DNA of 64,000 nt from Nipponacmea schrenckii (lineage: Eukaryota > Mollusca > Gastropoda > Lottiidae), in the NCBI GenBank assembly GCA_030562195.1, contig CM060201.1, forward strand, positions 22,332,454 through 22,396,453, read 5' to 3'. Both the position numbers and the translations under genes were made by a program. Shown piece by piece: positions 1 through 11,145 of this stretch (position 1 is its first letter; each line of letters begins with the position of its first letter). The notes beneath the pieces were generated by a model that was not told the origin of the DNA, did not search any database, and saw only the letters and a list, made by a program, of their open reading frames with translations.

Positions 1-900
1 ACTGGTTTTTGGTCTAGATTTGGAATTTGATGTCTGAAATTGCACTTTCAATTCAGATCTTTCAGGTTTTGTGAGATGATGTGAGACGACGTGCGGAAGG
101 ATAATCTTAACCGCAATGTTACAACCTACAATCCCTAAAAAATAGTCGAGCTGGCAGAGCTGACACTCCTGTTGGCACATTTCCAACTGAAGTTATTTAC
201 AGTGTATGCAGACAGTTTAAAAAAAAAAAACAATGTCTAAAAGAAAGGGAGATATTAAATTCAATGTCAGAGCTGGTATTCCCGTTGGTACATTGCCAAC
301 TATAGCCACAAAAAAGGTGGCCTTGGAAATCGGCAAAATATGAAATCATGGTGGATACGATAATGACTATCAGGTCGATGGGAATCGGAATTTTCAGCCT
401 GGGCTTGAATCTTTCGTTGATTCCAACTTTTACACCGAGCAAGATGAATATCGACACGACAGTACTCTATTTGTGAATAGATGTCTATGTAGTGATTTAC
501 TTTAATTTTGACTTGCTCAAGATTAACAAGGTCATCATAAATTTATATTGACTTCTTGTCCAATAACTATCTACAGTTTAATTTCTGAATCCTGTCGTCT
601 GATCAACGATTAACTATAAAAAATATCAAAATATTAGTTATACATCCATGCATATACACAATTGAAGAGGATTCGTCAGTTTTATTTATTTGAGAGTCAA
701 TTTGATCGTGTCAGTAGATTCGGGTCTTGGTGTATAAAGTGTAGGTTATTTCCCTTTATGAATATGAATTGCTTTTCATGAATATTAATGAGCCCAAGTC
801 CAAATATGGTCATTTATTGTCATTTTTGGCCCAATGTAAACACTGTAAAATGGGTTCTGTATGTATGCTGTACTTAAAGTTAAAGAGACGGGGCAAAAAA
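1..900. repeat. Segmental duplication block related to 12.4-12.9 kb
   Basis: The first 60 bases match about 12,436-12,500, both containing the words 'ctggtttttggtctagattt' and 'gatgtctg'. Bases 644-870 match about 12,629-12,900 almost base for base, including 'catgcatatacacaattgaa' and 'gagtcaatttgatcgtgtca'. The stretch between the two matches differs: here it holds SLC26 debris, there a short unrelated spacer. This looks like an old local duplication around the SLC26 locus followed by insertion or deletion in one copy. No gene is seen apart from the pseudogene fragment listed separately. Confidence 0.75.
130..460 (-). pseudogene. Broken SLC26 transporter fragment (copy 1)
   Basis: On the minus strand this reads as part of the SLC26 membrane domain. 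Words such as ILLGVKVGINERF and LIVIIVSTMISYFADFQG are nearly identical to residues about 270-320 of the intact gene at 13.8-15.9 kb. The frame then shifts within 'GHLFCGYSWQ', where the intact gene reads GNFGVAIVGNVPTG, so it cannot encode the domain. Directly beside it (about 145-190) lies a second, more decayed copy of the same 'agctgg..ttggcacattgccaac' piece. The sequence past the homology ('gatattaaattcaatgtc') differs from the intact gene but matches the fragment at 11.8 kb, so both fragments descend from another SLC26 paralogue or from one rearranged copy. Confidence 0.8.
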
Positions 901-1275
901 TGAAATGAAAATGAAATGAATGGAGTTTTACGTCCTACTCTTCTGCACCTTATGGGCTAATGAAGACGGGCAACGCCATGCAGTGTGCAACGAGGGAAAT
1001 TTTGCCAGGACAGCAGCATAAGCCTACTCTTTTTGCGATTTTCAATTATCGAGGGATCTTTAACGTGCACAGCCTGTAGCACACGGGGCCTCGGTTTATT
1101 GTCCCATCTGAACGACTAGACTCTTTCTCCATGTCAGTCCCTCCGACCTGCATCACTGACAAGGGGAAACCGGGCTGAAAAATCCGAAAGTTCATCTCGA
1201 CCTTTGCCGGGATTGAACCCTGGACCTTCAGGTAAGCGAGCGAGCGTCTAACCCACTGAGCCACCGCGGCTCCAA
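900..1275 (-). mobile_element. tRNA-derived SINE, full-length reference copy
   Basis: Read on the minus strand, the element starts with a tRNA-like head: an A-box-like 'tggctcagtggg' (about 1,252-1,263) and a B-box 'ggttcaatccc' (1,209-1,219), the internal RNA polymerase III promoter. A body of about 250 bases follows ('acggggcctcgg', 'gcacactgcatgg'), then a tail 'ggacgtaaaactccattcat'. Related pieces occur at 1.59-1.80, 16.6-16.9, 21.4-21.6, 48.4, 61.2-61.4 and 61.9-62.1 kb. An 80-codon open frame crosses it but is only a by-product of the tRNA-like head. This copy is the reference for the SINE-derived satellites listed elsewhere. Confidence 0.88.
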
Positions 1276-1353
1276 AGAGACGGGGCAAAGATCTGATAAA
1301 TTATCACCATCATGTACTGATTTGCCAGGACATAGTCTTGGTTTAACCAGACT

Positions 1354-1553
1354 TTATGGAACGCCGTAACTGCCTTATGTTAAAAGATGATGCTGATAAT
1401 ACAAAAAGATGCTGATACTGCAAAAAGATGATACTGATAATAGAAAAAGATGATAATTGAAAAAGATGATAATACGAAAAGATGATGCTGATAATACAAA
1501 GAGATGCTGATACTGCAAAAATACTAACAGAAGGCAGTTACGGCGTTCCATAA
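1354..1553. mobile_element. 200-bp MITE with perfect 23-bp inverted ends
   Basis: The left end (1,354-1,376), beginning 'ttatggaacgccgtaactgc', is repeated in perfect reverse complement at 1,531-1,553; the similarity continues a few bases inward ('taacag'). The interior is a small purine-rich tandem repeat ('aaaagatgatgctgataata'). No coding capacity. It lies between two SINE pieces. A non-autonomous DNA transposon is the best reading; no clear target duplication was seen, so the family is not assigned. Confidence 0.8.
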
Positions 1554-1589
1554 GACTTAGACTTGTCCTCGCTATTCTGAAAATTGTTG

Positions 1590-1800
1590 GGGGGACTGAC
1601 ATGATAAAAGCATCTAGTGGTTCGGTTGGGAGAATAAGCCGAGGCCCCGTGTGCTACAGGCTCTGCACGTTAAAGATCCCTCGACAGTTTTTCCCGGCTT
1701 ATCTGCGTAAGAGATGCCAGTTCTGACATGATATAAACATCTAGTTGTTTGGGTGGGACAATAAGTCGAGGGTCCGTGTGCTACAGGCTGTGTAAAGCAT
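1590..1800 (+). mobile_element. Two partial SINE bodies in direct tandem
   Basis: Two plus-strand copies of the SINE body follow each other: about 1,590-1,690 ('gaggccccgtgtgctacagg', 'gcacgttaaagatccctcga') and about 1,717-1,800 ('gggacaataagtcgaggg', 'tgtgctacaggctgtg'). Both lack the tRNA-like head and the tail. They match the body of the copy at 900-1,275 in the opposite orientation. Confidence 0.75.
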
Positions 1801-1849
1801 TCCGCATAGTCTATCGGATGGGCAGCAAACATCGTGATACAGAATAATA

Positions 1850-2085
1850 CAAAACAATACAAGATATAAGTATGACACCAATATATATATTTATACAAAA
1901 GCATGTAGGAGTATATAACTGAGACAGTCGGTATATATGCTTAATAGGAAATACAAAAACTATTTACTTCTGGATTCTATAGACAAACTGTAAGTGTCGG
2001 GTCAAAAAACATGAAATTATAGAGGGATATTTAAATTTGAAATGGTAGAAGTGGTAAATTCTTCTCTCAATTTGAAACGTTGCAA
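1850..2085. repeat. Duplicated segment, partner at 6.15-6.77 kb
   Basis: The run 'acaaaagcatg', 'cctaataggaaatacaaa' (variant 'gcttaataggaaatacaaa'), 'ttctggattctat' and 'gggatatttaaatttgaaat' recurs in the same order and strand at 6,150-6,770, where it is interrupted by extra sequence. No gene is seen in either copy. The duplication lies within the same disordered 0-13 kb zone as the SLC26 fragments. Confidence 0.65.
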
Positions 2086-2544
2086 AAATTAAAGGAAGGA
2101 GTAGTATATCTATTATAGTTATCTTATTTATTTATTGAAATATATATAGTAATAATACTCATAACAACAATGTTTTGATCCACAGTTTACATCTAACAGA
2201 AAGTTAGGATTGTCATTTCTGGGTTTTTTTTCATCCCAGGGAAAGTAAATGTCCACAAGCATTTAGATATTCGATATATCTGACTAAGTTGCAGCTGCTG
2301 CTTAAGGCGTACCAGACGGTTCTCTGCCTCTCTATAAACTTTCTGGCGAATATGCGGTGCTGCAGCACAGTTAAGTTGTAAAAGTTTAGATCTATCATTG
2401 AATTCAACTTTTTTGGATAACTTCAATAAATCGATAAAAAATAGGATGAATATGTGGCAGTCGAAAGTTCAGTCGGTTGTGAAAGGCCTCAAGATTGTTG
2501 TTGTTCTGGGTCCATCAGTATCAAAATGGTTCCACATGCTTATA

Positions 2545-3655
2545 GTATCTGTATCTTATTGGACTAATGAAATGAAAGTAGTTCTATATCCTACTGTTCT
2601 GTATCTTATTGGACTAATGAAATGAAACAGAGTTTTATATCCTACTGTTCTGTATCTTATTGGACTAATGAAATGAAATGAGTTTTATATCCTACTGTTC
2701 TGTATCTTATTGGACTAATGAAATGAAACAGAGTTTTATATCCTACTGTTCTGTATCTTATTGGACTAATGAAATGAAATAGAGTTTTATATCCCACTGT
2801 CCTGTATCTTATTGGACTAATGGAATGAAATAGAGTTTTATATCCTACTGTTCTGTACCTTATTGGACTAATGAAATAAAATAGAGTTCTATATCTTACT
2901 GTTCTGTACCTTATTGGACTAATGAAATGAAATAGAGTTTTATATCCTACTGTTCTGTACCTTATTGGACTAATGAAATGAAACAGAGTTTTATATCCTA
3001 CTGTTCTGTATCTTATTGGACTAATGAAATAAAATAGAGTTCTATATCCTACTGTTCTGTATCTTATTGGACTAATGAAATGAAGTAGAGTTTTATATCC
3101 TACTGTTCTGTATCTTATTGGACTAATGAAATGAAATAGAGTTTTATATCCTACTGTTCTGTATCTTATTGGACTAATGAAATGAAATAGAGTTTTATAT
3201 CCCACTGTCCTGTATCTTATTGGACTAATGGAATGAAATAGAGTTTTATATCCTACTGTTCTGTACCTTATTGGACTAATGAAATAAAATAGAGTTCTAT
3301 ATCTTACTGTTCTGTACCTTATTGGACTAATGAAATGAAATAGAGTTTTATATCCTACTGTTCTGTACCTTATTGGACTAATGAAATGAAATAGAGTTTT
3401 ATATCTTACTGTTCTGTATCTTATTGGACTAATGAAATGAAGTAGAGTTTTATATCCTACTGTTCTGTATCTTATTGGACTAATGAAATGAAATGGAGTT
3501 TTATATCCTACTGTTCTGTATCTTATTGGACTAATGGAATGAAATAGAGTTTTATATCCTACTGTTCTGTACCTTATTGGACTAATGAAATAAAATAGAG
3601 TTCTATATCCTACTGTTCTGTTTCTTACTGAACTAATATCCTACTGTACCTTAGA
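2545..3655. repeat. 51-bp minisatellite derived from the SINE tail
   Basis: About 21 copies of a 51-base unit containing 'ttggactaatgaaatgaaa' and 'gagttttatatcctactgtt'. Because 51 is 17 codons, the minus strand stays open for 182 codons; this is an arithmetic effect, not a gene. Variant units recur in register: the 'cccactgtcc' variant at 2,793 returns at 3,201, exactly eight units (408 bases) later, so the array grew in blocks. The unit is similar to the SINE tail at about 907-963, which reads 'gaatggagttttacgtccta' followed by 'ctcttctgcaccttatggg'. Confidence 0.92.
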
Positions 3656-3733
3656 CTTTCGAACAGTTTTGTGACTTATACTCATGTACTTAGTTCATCT
3701 AAAACAGATCTTAAAACAATGACATCATATTCT

Positions 3734-4257
3734 TCATTCTCTATTTCGTAGTTCTCTTCGCCGAAGACGTCGAATATCTTCCTCATTTTCTCCGTATCCA
3801 TAATAATCGTCATCACCAGCATCATCAGCAGCATCTTCACCATCGCTGTCGTCATTAACGTTTTCATAGTAGTAGTTATCGCTGTCATCGTCATCGTCGT
3901 TCTCATCATCATTATCGTCGTTATCATCATCGTCGACATAGTCTTCGTCGTCGCTATTTTCATAGACTGAGCCGTATATCATATTGGAAATCATCTTCAT
4001 CATCGCAACCATCAGGAGCATTAGCAGAAGCATAAGCATCATCGTTAGTATCATCATTAGCGAACAAGCAATTAACAGCATTAAGGAAATACCCTCATCA
4101 AAATACATCAACAACTCGCTAGCAGTATGATTCATGTCCACCATTGTCAATAAAGAGAGAATAGTGTCCATCATGGCTAGAAATGTAAAGCAATCAACAT
4201 CTACCAGCCTTTCCTTTTTGCTCTCTTTTCTTAAGTTGTTTAAGAATTTGGTGACTC
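3734..4257 (-). CDS. Possible terminal coding exon with a long acidic tail
   Basis: On the minus strand a good acceptor (pyrimidine run ending in 'aaatag' before 4,257) opens a frame that reaches a stop at 3,734-3,736. The protein starts VTKFLNNLRKESKKERLVDV, continues through a hydrophobic methionine- and leucine-rich stretch, then a strongly acidic region of about 60 residues (DEDYVDDDDNDDNDDEN and similar), and ends in a basic RRLRRRELRNRE. I do not recognise it. The hydrophobic and acidic parts rest on GAT-type triplet repeats and could be a repeat that happens to stay open. It could be the last exon of the CARD gene at 9.7-11.1 kb, but phases require another exon between them. Transcript evidence is absent. 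Confidence 0.3.
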
Positions 4258-5090
4258 CTATTTAAAGAAAATAAAAGAATGTGAAATGACACAGGTAAAA
4301 ATGTCAAAGGTATAATATTTATCTATTTGAAAAATCCGTATTTCAAAAGGGTTTATTTACAGTGGAAAGCTAGATATAGTAATCGAAATCGTAAAAAGGT
4401 TTAAACCTTAAGAATTTGGCGTTTATTTTACTGAAAACAATGCAGTAGTTTTTTTTTCACTGACTCCAAAAACAAAATTTTAAATGTTATCCTTTTTTAA
4501 AGTTTTAGATGGCGGGATTTTTTGATTTAAATCTTTGAGTAACGGGACATATTTCTCTAGTTTTTGGTGTAAAACTTTTACAAATTTGAGCAAAGAAATC
4601 GGAGTGACCATTTGAGACAAACGAATAAGAATGAGGGGTTACATAAAATTGCATTACTTACCTTCAAATTAAATATTAAAAAAAATCAAATCACGGAAGT
4701 TAATCAGTTGAAAGATTTTCCCCGAATACACTTTTTCGGCTTTACCGAGAACGTATTAGAAAATTCTAAATATAGTAGTTTTGTGTGCAATGACATGTAT
4801 AGGGCCCACTTTCAGTTTGATATATATTTCAAAGTATATGCTTGTAGATTGTTCTCCATGATTAATTTCCGCGAACTACTGAATAGGGACTACTACTGAA
4901 ACATCGTACAATTAGTTCCATTGTAAACATATCTATCGTTCTCGTTTTATCTGCTACAATTCATATAATATTCTTCAGAAAGTAACACGACCCTTTCCAC
5001 TTGTGCATAAGGATTTTAATATGATATACACAACGACATTATATTTCAAATATTGTATAACAATGAAATGATCTATATACGGTATCTCAT
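4258..5090. other. No gene seen
   Basis: AT-rich sequence with homopolymer A and T runs. A 95-codon open frame on the plus strand near 4.6-4.9 kb shows no recognisable motif and no splice context. I see nothing else here. Confidence 0.5.
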
Positions 5091-5099
5091 GATGACCAG

Positions 5100-6010
5100 C
5101 GCAGTGGTCAAAGCATTATACGTATGTATCCTGCATCCTGAATTATGGATGCGAGGTGTGGGGTTTTCACCCAGGGAATGATATCGAACAGATACATATA
5201 AATTTTCTTAGACATATCATGCACCTCTGCAAAAGTAATTCGAGATGTATGGTATACAACGAATATGGTAGACTTGATTTAATTACAATACGTAAAATAC
5301 GTATATTTTAATATTGGTTGTCGCTTGTATAAACCAAAAATTGTGTATTAAAATCGTGTCTTGAGGAGTTAACCGAACTTCATACGTTAAAACCATCGAG
5401 TGACAATTGGTACATTAATATGCTAGGATTGGGTTATATAATTGAGGAACATGCTAATTATAACGATATATATCTTGTTTCACTCATTAGTCAACGTTTA
5501 AAAGATCAGTCTTAGTATTGAACAAGGTCGATATATGAATGTACGTGCCTCAGAGAGAATTTGCCTTCTCTGCAGTACTAATGATATTGAGGATGAATTC
5601 CATTTTGGTTTAACCTGCCCTTTATATGATGATTTACGTCAGAAATATATTATAAAGCTATATTACTTTAAGAATCCTTCAGTATATAAGCTAATACAGT
5701 TACTTACATGTAACAGTACATAAATCCTAAATAACCTTTGCAAATATTTAACATTTGCAAACTTAAGAAGAAAAGAATTATACTCTATTGTTTAGATTCA
5801 CCCCTTTTCCTTTTCTTTCATTTTCATCATTGATACTGCCCACCGTGTCTCCATCTATCAATTTTCTGTACAATATTTTTATGTTATGATATTGGCATAC
5901 CTATTAATAGAACCTCCCGTCATCTTGTCTGTAATTGTAATGTTAACTGTCATGTATTTTGTAATTATATGCCGTAAGGCATTTGGTCAATAAATATTAT
6001 TATTATTATC
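5100..6010 (+). mobile_element. LINE retrotransposon 3' end, decayed
   Basis: The plus strand carries the C-terminal part of a non-LTR reverse transcriptase polyprotein. At about 5,138-5,310 it reads LNYGCEVWGFHPGNDIEQIH, the post-RT 'LNYG.EVWG' signature. At 5,553-5,700 it reads RICLLCSTNDIEDEFHFGL and TCPLYDDLRQKYI, a CCHC-like C-terminal motif (C-x2-C, H, C) usual in these elements. The parts are separated by stops and frame breaks, so it is dead and 5' truncated. It ends with a 3' UTR and the tail 'aataaatattattattatta' at about 5,990-6,010, typical of elements that end in a simple repeat. Confidence 0.88.
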
Positions 6011-6023
6011 ATTACTATGTGCC

Positions 6024-6079
6024 ACCTGTATTAAGCACCACATCCAGCCACTTCCCTTGACTGCTTGCTTAATACAGGT
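6024..6079. repeat. Short inverted repeat (14-bp arms)
   Basis: 'acctgtattaagca' at 6,024-6,037 is the exact reverse complement of 'tgcttaatacaggt' at 6,066-6,079, with a 28-base spacer. It lies directly after the LINE tail and may be a remnant of a foldback transposon. No coding content. Confidence 0.7.
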
Positions 6080-6149
6080 TTGACTTTGATTAGAAAAATT
6101 GCAAGACGAAATAGTTGTTATTTGAAAGGAATTGATATATATGTATACA

Positions 6150-6770
6150 AAACAATACAAGATACGACACCAATTTATTGTTTTATATAAACAAAAATAT
6201 GTACAGATTGTTATGTTTGAGGGGTGAGAGGGATTTAAAACACAAACTCTGGTTGGATGTTCTCAGATTTATTCAAAGCACATGTAAGGCATTGTTTACA
6301 TAGTAGGCTTTCATCTTATCTATCCCAGAATCCCTTTCAACATTCAAGGGAGAGTACTCTTCAAAACCTATCCTAATCTAGACCACAGTGCATGATTACT
6401 ACATAATGCACTTGTTACTTAACCTATATAACAAGATTTTGAAAAAAAAAGCAATATAAAACCAAATTATTGCATTAGAACAAATTCACGCGGTTTTGTA
6501 GGAACATCGAGGTGAAAAGTTAAAGAAACAAACAATATACATATTTATACAAAAGCATGACGGAGTATATCAGTAAGACAGTCGATATTTTATGCCTAAT
6601 AGGAAATACAAATACTAGTTACTTTTGGATTCTAGTGAATAAAAAAGAAATTTTGAAAACAGCTCTAGCCAGACTGTGAGTAGGCGGATCAAAAAAACAT
6701 GAAAGGATAAAGGGATATTTAAATTTGAAATGGTAGAAGTGATAAATTCTTTTCTCAAGGAAATGTATTT
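6150..6770. repeat. Partner copy of the 1.85-2.09 kb duplication
   Basis: Shares ordered blocks with 1,850-2,085 ('tttatacaaaagcatg', 'ctaataggaaatacaaa', 'gggatatttaaatttgaaat'), with about 300 extra bases near 6,200-6,530. No gene is seen. Confidence 0.6.
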
Positions 6771-6829
6771 GGGACATATTAGAAGGAAATGGTCTTCATC
6801 TTCTACAAGTGATAAATCGGATAAATAGG

Positions 6830-7560
6830 CACACTATTATAGATATACTACTTCTCTTTGATTAAAACAACGTTTCTATTCACATACAGGAATCTTTATC
6901 AAGCACAAAATAATAGATATAGTAACTTTAGATAAATAAGACAACTATTATAGATATACTACTTCTCTTTAATTAAATCAACGTTTCAATTCAACATACA
7001 GGAATTTTATCAAGTACAAAATAAATAAGATATAGTAACTTTAGATAAAAAGACCACTATTATAGATATACTACTTCCTTTTAAAATTTAATCAACGTTT
7101 CAATTCACATACAGGAATATTTATCAAGTTATACAATAATAGATATAGTAACTTTAGATAAATAAGACCACTATTATAGATATACTACTTCTCTTTAATT
7201 TAAACAACGTTTCTATTCACATACAGGAATATTTATCAAGTTATACAATAATAGATATAGTAACTTTAGATAAATAAGACCACTATTATAGATATACTAC
7301 TTCTCTTTAATTAAACAACGTTTCAATTCACATACAGGAATCTTTATCAAGTTATACAATAAAAGATATAGTAACTTTAGATAAATAAGACCACTATTAT
7401 AGATATACCACTTCTCTTTAATTTAAGCAACGTTTCAATTCACATACAGGAATCTTTATCAAGTTATACAATAATAGATATAGTAGAACTTTAGATAAAT
7501 AAGACCACTATTATAGATATACCACTTCTCTTTAATTTAAACAACTTTATTCACATACAG
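6830..7560. repeat. About 115-bp tandem repeat, six to seven copies
   Basis: Each unit contains 'ctattatagatatactactt', 'ttcacatacaggaat' and 'agatatagtaactttagata'. Spacing between successive 'gatatactacttc' words is about 105-118 bases. Units differ by small indels. No coding content. Confidence 0.9.
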
Positions 7561-8250
7561 ATACAAGAAATATAATGGTATAAATGCAATAAATAATAGA
7601 TTCAATAGATAGAACTCCTTAAGATTGGTGATAAATAAACAACATGACAATAGATAGAAAAACAATGGTATATATATAGTAAATCTGTGACAATAGATAG
7701 AACTCCTTAAGATTGGTGATAAATAAACAACATGACAATAGATAGAAAAACAATGGTATATATATAGTAAATCTGTGACAATAAAATAGAACTCCCTAGT
7801 AACTTGGTAGATAAATAAACAACATGACAATAGATAGAAAAACAATGGTATATATATATAGTAAATCTGTGACAATAGATAGAACTCCTTAAGATTGGTG
7901 ATAAATAAACAACATGACAATAGATAGAAAAACAATGGTTATATATATAGTAAATCTGTGACAATAGATAGAACTCCCTAAGATTGGTGATAAATAAACA
8001 ACATGACAATAGATAGAAAAACAAGGTATATATATAATAAATGTACAATAGATAGAACTCCCTAAGATTGGTGATAAATAAACAACATGACAATAGATAG
8101 AATAACCTAAACTGTAAAAAACAATAGAAAAGATAACAACCTAAGCACTAGTGATAAATAAACAATAATAACAATAGATAAGATAACAACCTAAGCACTA
8201 GTGATAAATAAACAATAATAACAATAGATAAGATAACAACCTAAGCACTC
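7555..8250. repeat. About 88-bp tandem repeat passing into a 52-bp repeat
   Basis: Units hold 'gataaataaacaacatgaca', 'tagatagaactcc' and a variable 'tatatatata' stretch. From about 8,110 a shorter relative takes over ('gataagataacaacctaagc'). The long minus-strand open frames here are translations of the array and are not genes. Confidence 0.88.
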
Positions 8251-9170
8251 GTAAATAAAGCACTACAATGTATTTAATAAGTAATTAAGGTGTAAAAGAA
8301 AAAAAGTATTAATAACACAGGTTGGGATTATAGATCTGAGTATGGTTAGTAAGAGGTAAAGTTACAGAATCGGGTACTGTGAGAATCTTTTATTTTTTTA
8401 TAATCAGCTTCAAATTTAGAGATATTTACCTAATTACTTAATCTCGCCAGGTCTCAATTTAAATACTTAACTCCATATAATTCACTTGAAAATATGTAAA
8501 TTTAAAAATGCAGTTACAAATTAATGCGATCGCGGATAGATCGCATTTAACGCATTAATTTCTATCCATCAATAGTTTGTAGCCTTACAGTATACCACAA
8601 ATATGGTAATCACATCGAGATATGCCTTTTTTTATCAGGAATTTTTCTGTACCGACCTCTCTCAGTTTCTAATTGAAGTCGCAATGAGGTTAATGCCGTA
8701 TTATATTTGGGTTTTTGATATGCTGTAAATAGTGTGATGGGGTAGAAATGAGGGATTTGGCACAACCATATGTTCTCAATTTGAGGTGGGGACTGTTGAT
8801 GGCATCACGATAATAATAGAATGAAAAATATTTTGCAATAGAGTTAAATTTTTATTTAAGTGAGGTATTAATGGGGTCAATGTTAAAGTAATTAATTGGT
8901 TAATTGACTGTGGTACCAGCCCCCAGCCACACCCTCCCCCCTTGGAAAATTTTATTACAATCAATTATTTTGCCCCCACCCCCTCACAATTATCTATGCA
9001 CCCCAGGTATTGATATCAGTGGTTTAATTCCAGGCATTGTATAATCCTAATACTAGATCTGGAGTTATATTTAGGGCGGAGTTTACATGCCAGTCACTGA
9101 TTGCGTGCTGCCCCTCCTACAATAAACAAATATTACAATAACATTACATAACATTACTTATTATAATGAT
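8250..9170. other. No gene seen; small perfect hairpin at 8,523-8,547
   Basis: AT-rich filler. One clear structure: 'aatgcgatc' at 8,523-8,531 pairs with 'gatcgcatt' at 8,539-8,547 around a 7-base loop, and the flanks 'ttaatgcg' / 'cgcattaa' extend the symmetry. No exon with paired splice sites was found. Confidence 0.55.
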
Positions 9171-9172
9171 AA

Positions 9173-9386
9173 GGGCACCTTGAAATAACTACAAATATAT
9201 TTACCCCCCCCCCGTTCTCGTTTCCGTAATCGATTATAATCACCCATAAGAAGTTACACGATTATCGAGATGTCGATCAGCGGTAATTTTCTCATATCAT
9301 AATTGATAATCGTGTAATTGCCTTACGAGGGATTTCGATTACCGATTATTGGGTAAATGAGATTGTAACTGAATTACAAGGTGCCC
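9173..9386. mobile_element. Foldback MITE, 214 bp
   Basis: The left end 'gggcaccttgaaat' and the right end, whose reverse complement is 'gggcaccttgtaat', form terminal inverted repeats. Inside, 'acacgattatc' and 'gataatcgtgt' form a second pair, so most of the element can fold. No coding capacity. Confidence 0.72.
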
Positions 9387-9670
9387 GTATTGCTATGATT
9401 AAAATACTCTGTGCCTGTATCCAGGCCCGTAGCCGGGATAGGGCGTCATTTGTTCTGCCTCCTCATAGTAATAGAGTAAGCTGCCCCCCCCCCCATCTTA
9501 AGTATGTAGACTGACTTCGAGCCTGCCCGTATTAACATTGACTGACATCATCGATAAAAAGACTGAAGCCTGAATTTGGCTTTAATCATATCAAATCATA
9601 TCTTGTATTTTCATATGGATTCAAAGATTGAAAATGTGAGCTGGTGGAGTTAAAATAAAAGTTATCTTAC

Positions 9671-11145
9671 TTGGTGTCGCCGATACTCTACTGAAATCCC
9701 TAATACAGGTTGTCGTGGACCAAGACCACACCTCTAAACAAAGCAAATACACTTATTCAATATCCTTATATATATAATGCAGAAATAAACCAAGTAAGCA
9801 TACTAACGATCCGAAATGCACAACCAAACAGTGGCGTTTCAGGGAATTATTAAGTGGGGGGGGGGGCAAGTAGGAACAGAATTGAATTGTCAAGTGTCAT
9901 CGGGGTCACTTCCGGATATACTGATTCTCGAATGCTGCGCTTTCGTAACAACGCTAAACCACAGTGTAAAAATCTACGATTCCTAAATAGACATTGTGAA
10001 CCCGACAGCCATCTTGTCTATTTTGTGCTTTCTAGTGCCACAGCCTCGTGACATACTGTCATAATTAATAATAGGAGAAATGGAAAGAAAAAATTGTCAG
10101 TATTAAACATGGGGCGTCCAAATAGTGTGGGTCCTTTATTTTATTTTTATTAATATTACCAGAACGTCAAGTCGCTGTGTTCATACCTTCGATATTCATC
10201 CGAATTCTCCAACCAATCTACAGTAACATGGTTTCAATCTCAAAACTAAAATAAAGGGTCTATTGAATGGTTATTGGTGTTTACTGGCCGATCTTTTTAT
10301 ACCTTCATATGACAAGTACTTGGTATAATGATTAGTTTTACCTGTAAGCCGACATTGATTAAACTCTGTGCACCCATCATCAACAGCTGACGTTTTAAAT
10401 CATTTCCAGTACTATTACAAATGGCATTATTGCTAACGACATCGCTACACTGTAAAAAATATTTTTCGAAATAGAATATATACGCCTAAATTTATCAGTA
10501 AATATACCTGCTGCCATAAATAACATAACCGAATCCTTATATAATCTGATAAATAAAAAACCCAAGTATTGTCCATGAACTTAAATTATATGTCCATTGT
10601 AAGACGCAGTATCCCAACACAGTGCTTTCATTGCCATTCGTTTCAATACCCCCCCCCCCCGCCCCTATAGACAAACTATTAAAAATTAAATGGATAGAGT
10701 TACGCGTCTAGTCCTACTCCAAAAAAATATATTATAGAAACTAAAAACTAATAACAAATGATGCTAATAATAATGAACTCGCGAGGCCTAACTAGAGGAT
10801 ATAAATTATTCAACTTACGGTGTTTTCTAGTTGGACCTCTACATCTGCCGCTAATTCGTTATAATCAGCCATCCGTAGAGCCTCCATAAATTTAACAAAA
10901 GCATCACGACCACTGTCTTTTACATATGTCATGATCAAAGTGACAGCCATCTTTTCCCCGGCTTTAAGAACTTCTCTAACTTCGTCAGGATCCAAAATAC
11001 CAACAGCAATCAGTGGGTTTATTAGTTTAGATGGATTCAAATTATCAACAAAAAGCAAATGGTTTTCATTCAAAACAATTTCCTCACGTTTTCCAAGGCT
11101 ACCCCTTTCTTTACAGGCGTTAAATTTTCTCTTTTTTTCAGCCAT
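9671..11145 (-). CDS. CARD-domain protein, partial gene (three exons found)
   Basis: Exon 1 (11,145-10,819; acceptor at 11,150 implies an upstream non-coding exon) begins MAEKKRKFNACKERGSLG. Residues about 25-105 are a caspase recruitment domain: LLFVDNLNPSKLINPLIAVG, ILDPDEVREVL and GRDAFVKFMEALRMADYNEL fit the six-helix CARD pattern. Exon 2 (10,449-10,342) reads CSDVVSNNAICNSTG then DLKRQLLMMGAQSLINVGLQ. Exon 3 (9,733-9,671) reads RCGLGPRQPVLGISVEYRRH. All three borders are GT-AG and all phases are 0, so they join without shift. CARDs bind other CARDs in apoptosis or innate immune signalling. No caspase, NACHT or kinase domain was found; later exons may lie below 9.6 kb or outside the window. 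Exon 3 is the weakest. Confidence 0.68.
10129..10260. mobile_element. Possible small MITE in the CARD gene
   Basis: 'gggtcctttattttattttt' at the left and 'aaaactaaaataaagggtc' at the right are near reverse complements about 130 bases apart, in the intron between CARD exons 2 and 3. The ends are AT-rich, so chance similarity is possible. Confidence 0.45.

Noticed and set aside
2657..3205. A 182-codon minus-strand open frame with a 17-residue repeat
   Set aside because: It is the 51-bp array read in one frame; 51 is a multiple of three, so a single stop-free unit keeps the whole array open. No start context, splice sites or domain.
3682..3963. Threonine/methionine-rich 93-codon frame
   Set aside because: Shifted reading of the same GAT-type triplet repeat as the acidic frame; no acceptor in its phase.
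7537..8093. Two tyrosine- and cysteine-rich frames of about 130 codons
   Set aside because: Translations of the 88-bp tandem array with no splice or start context.
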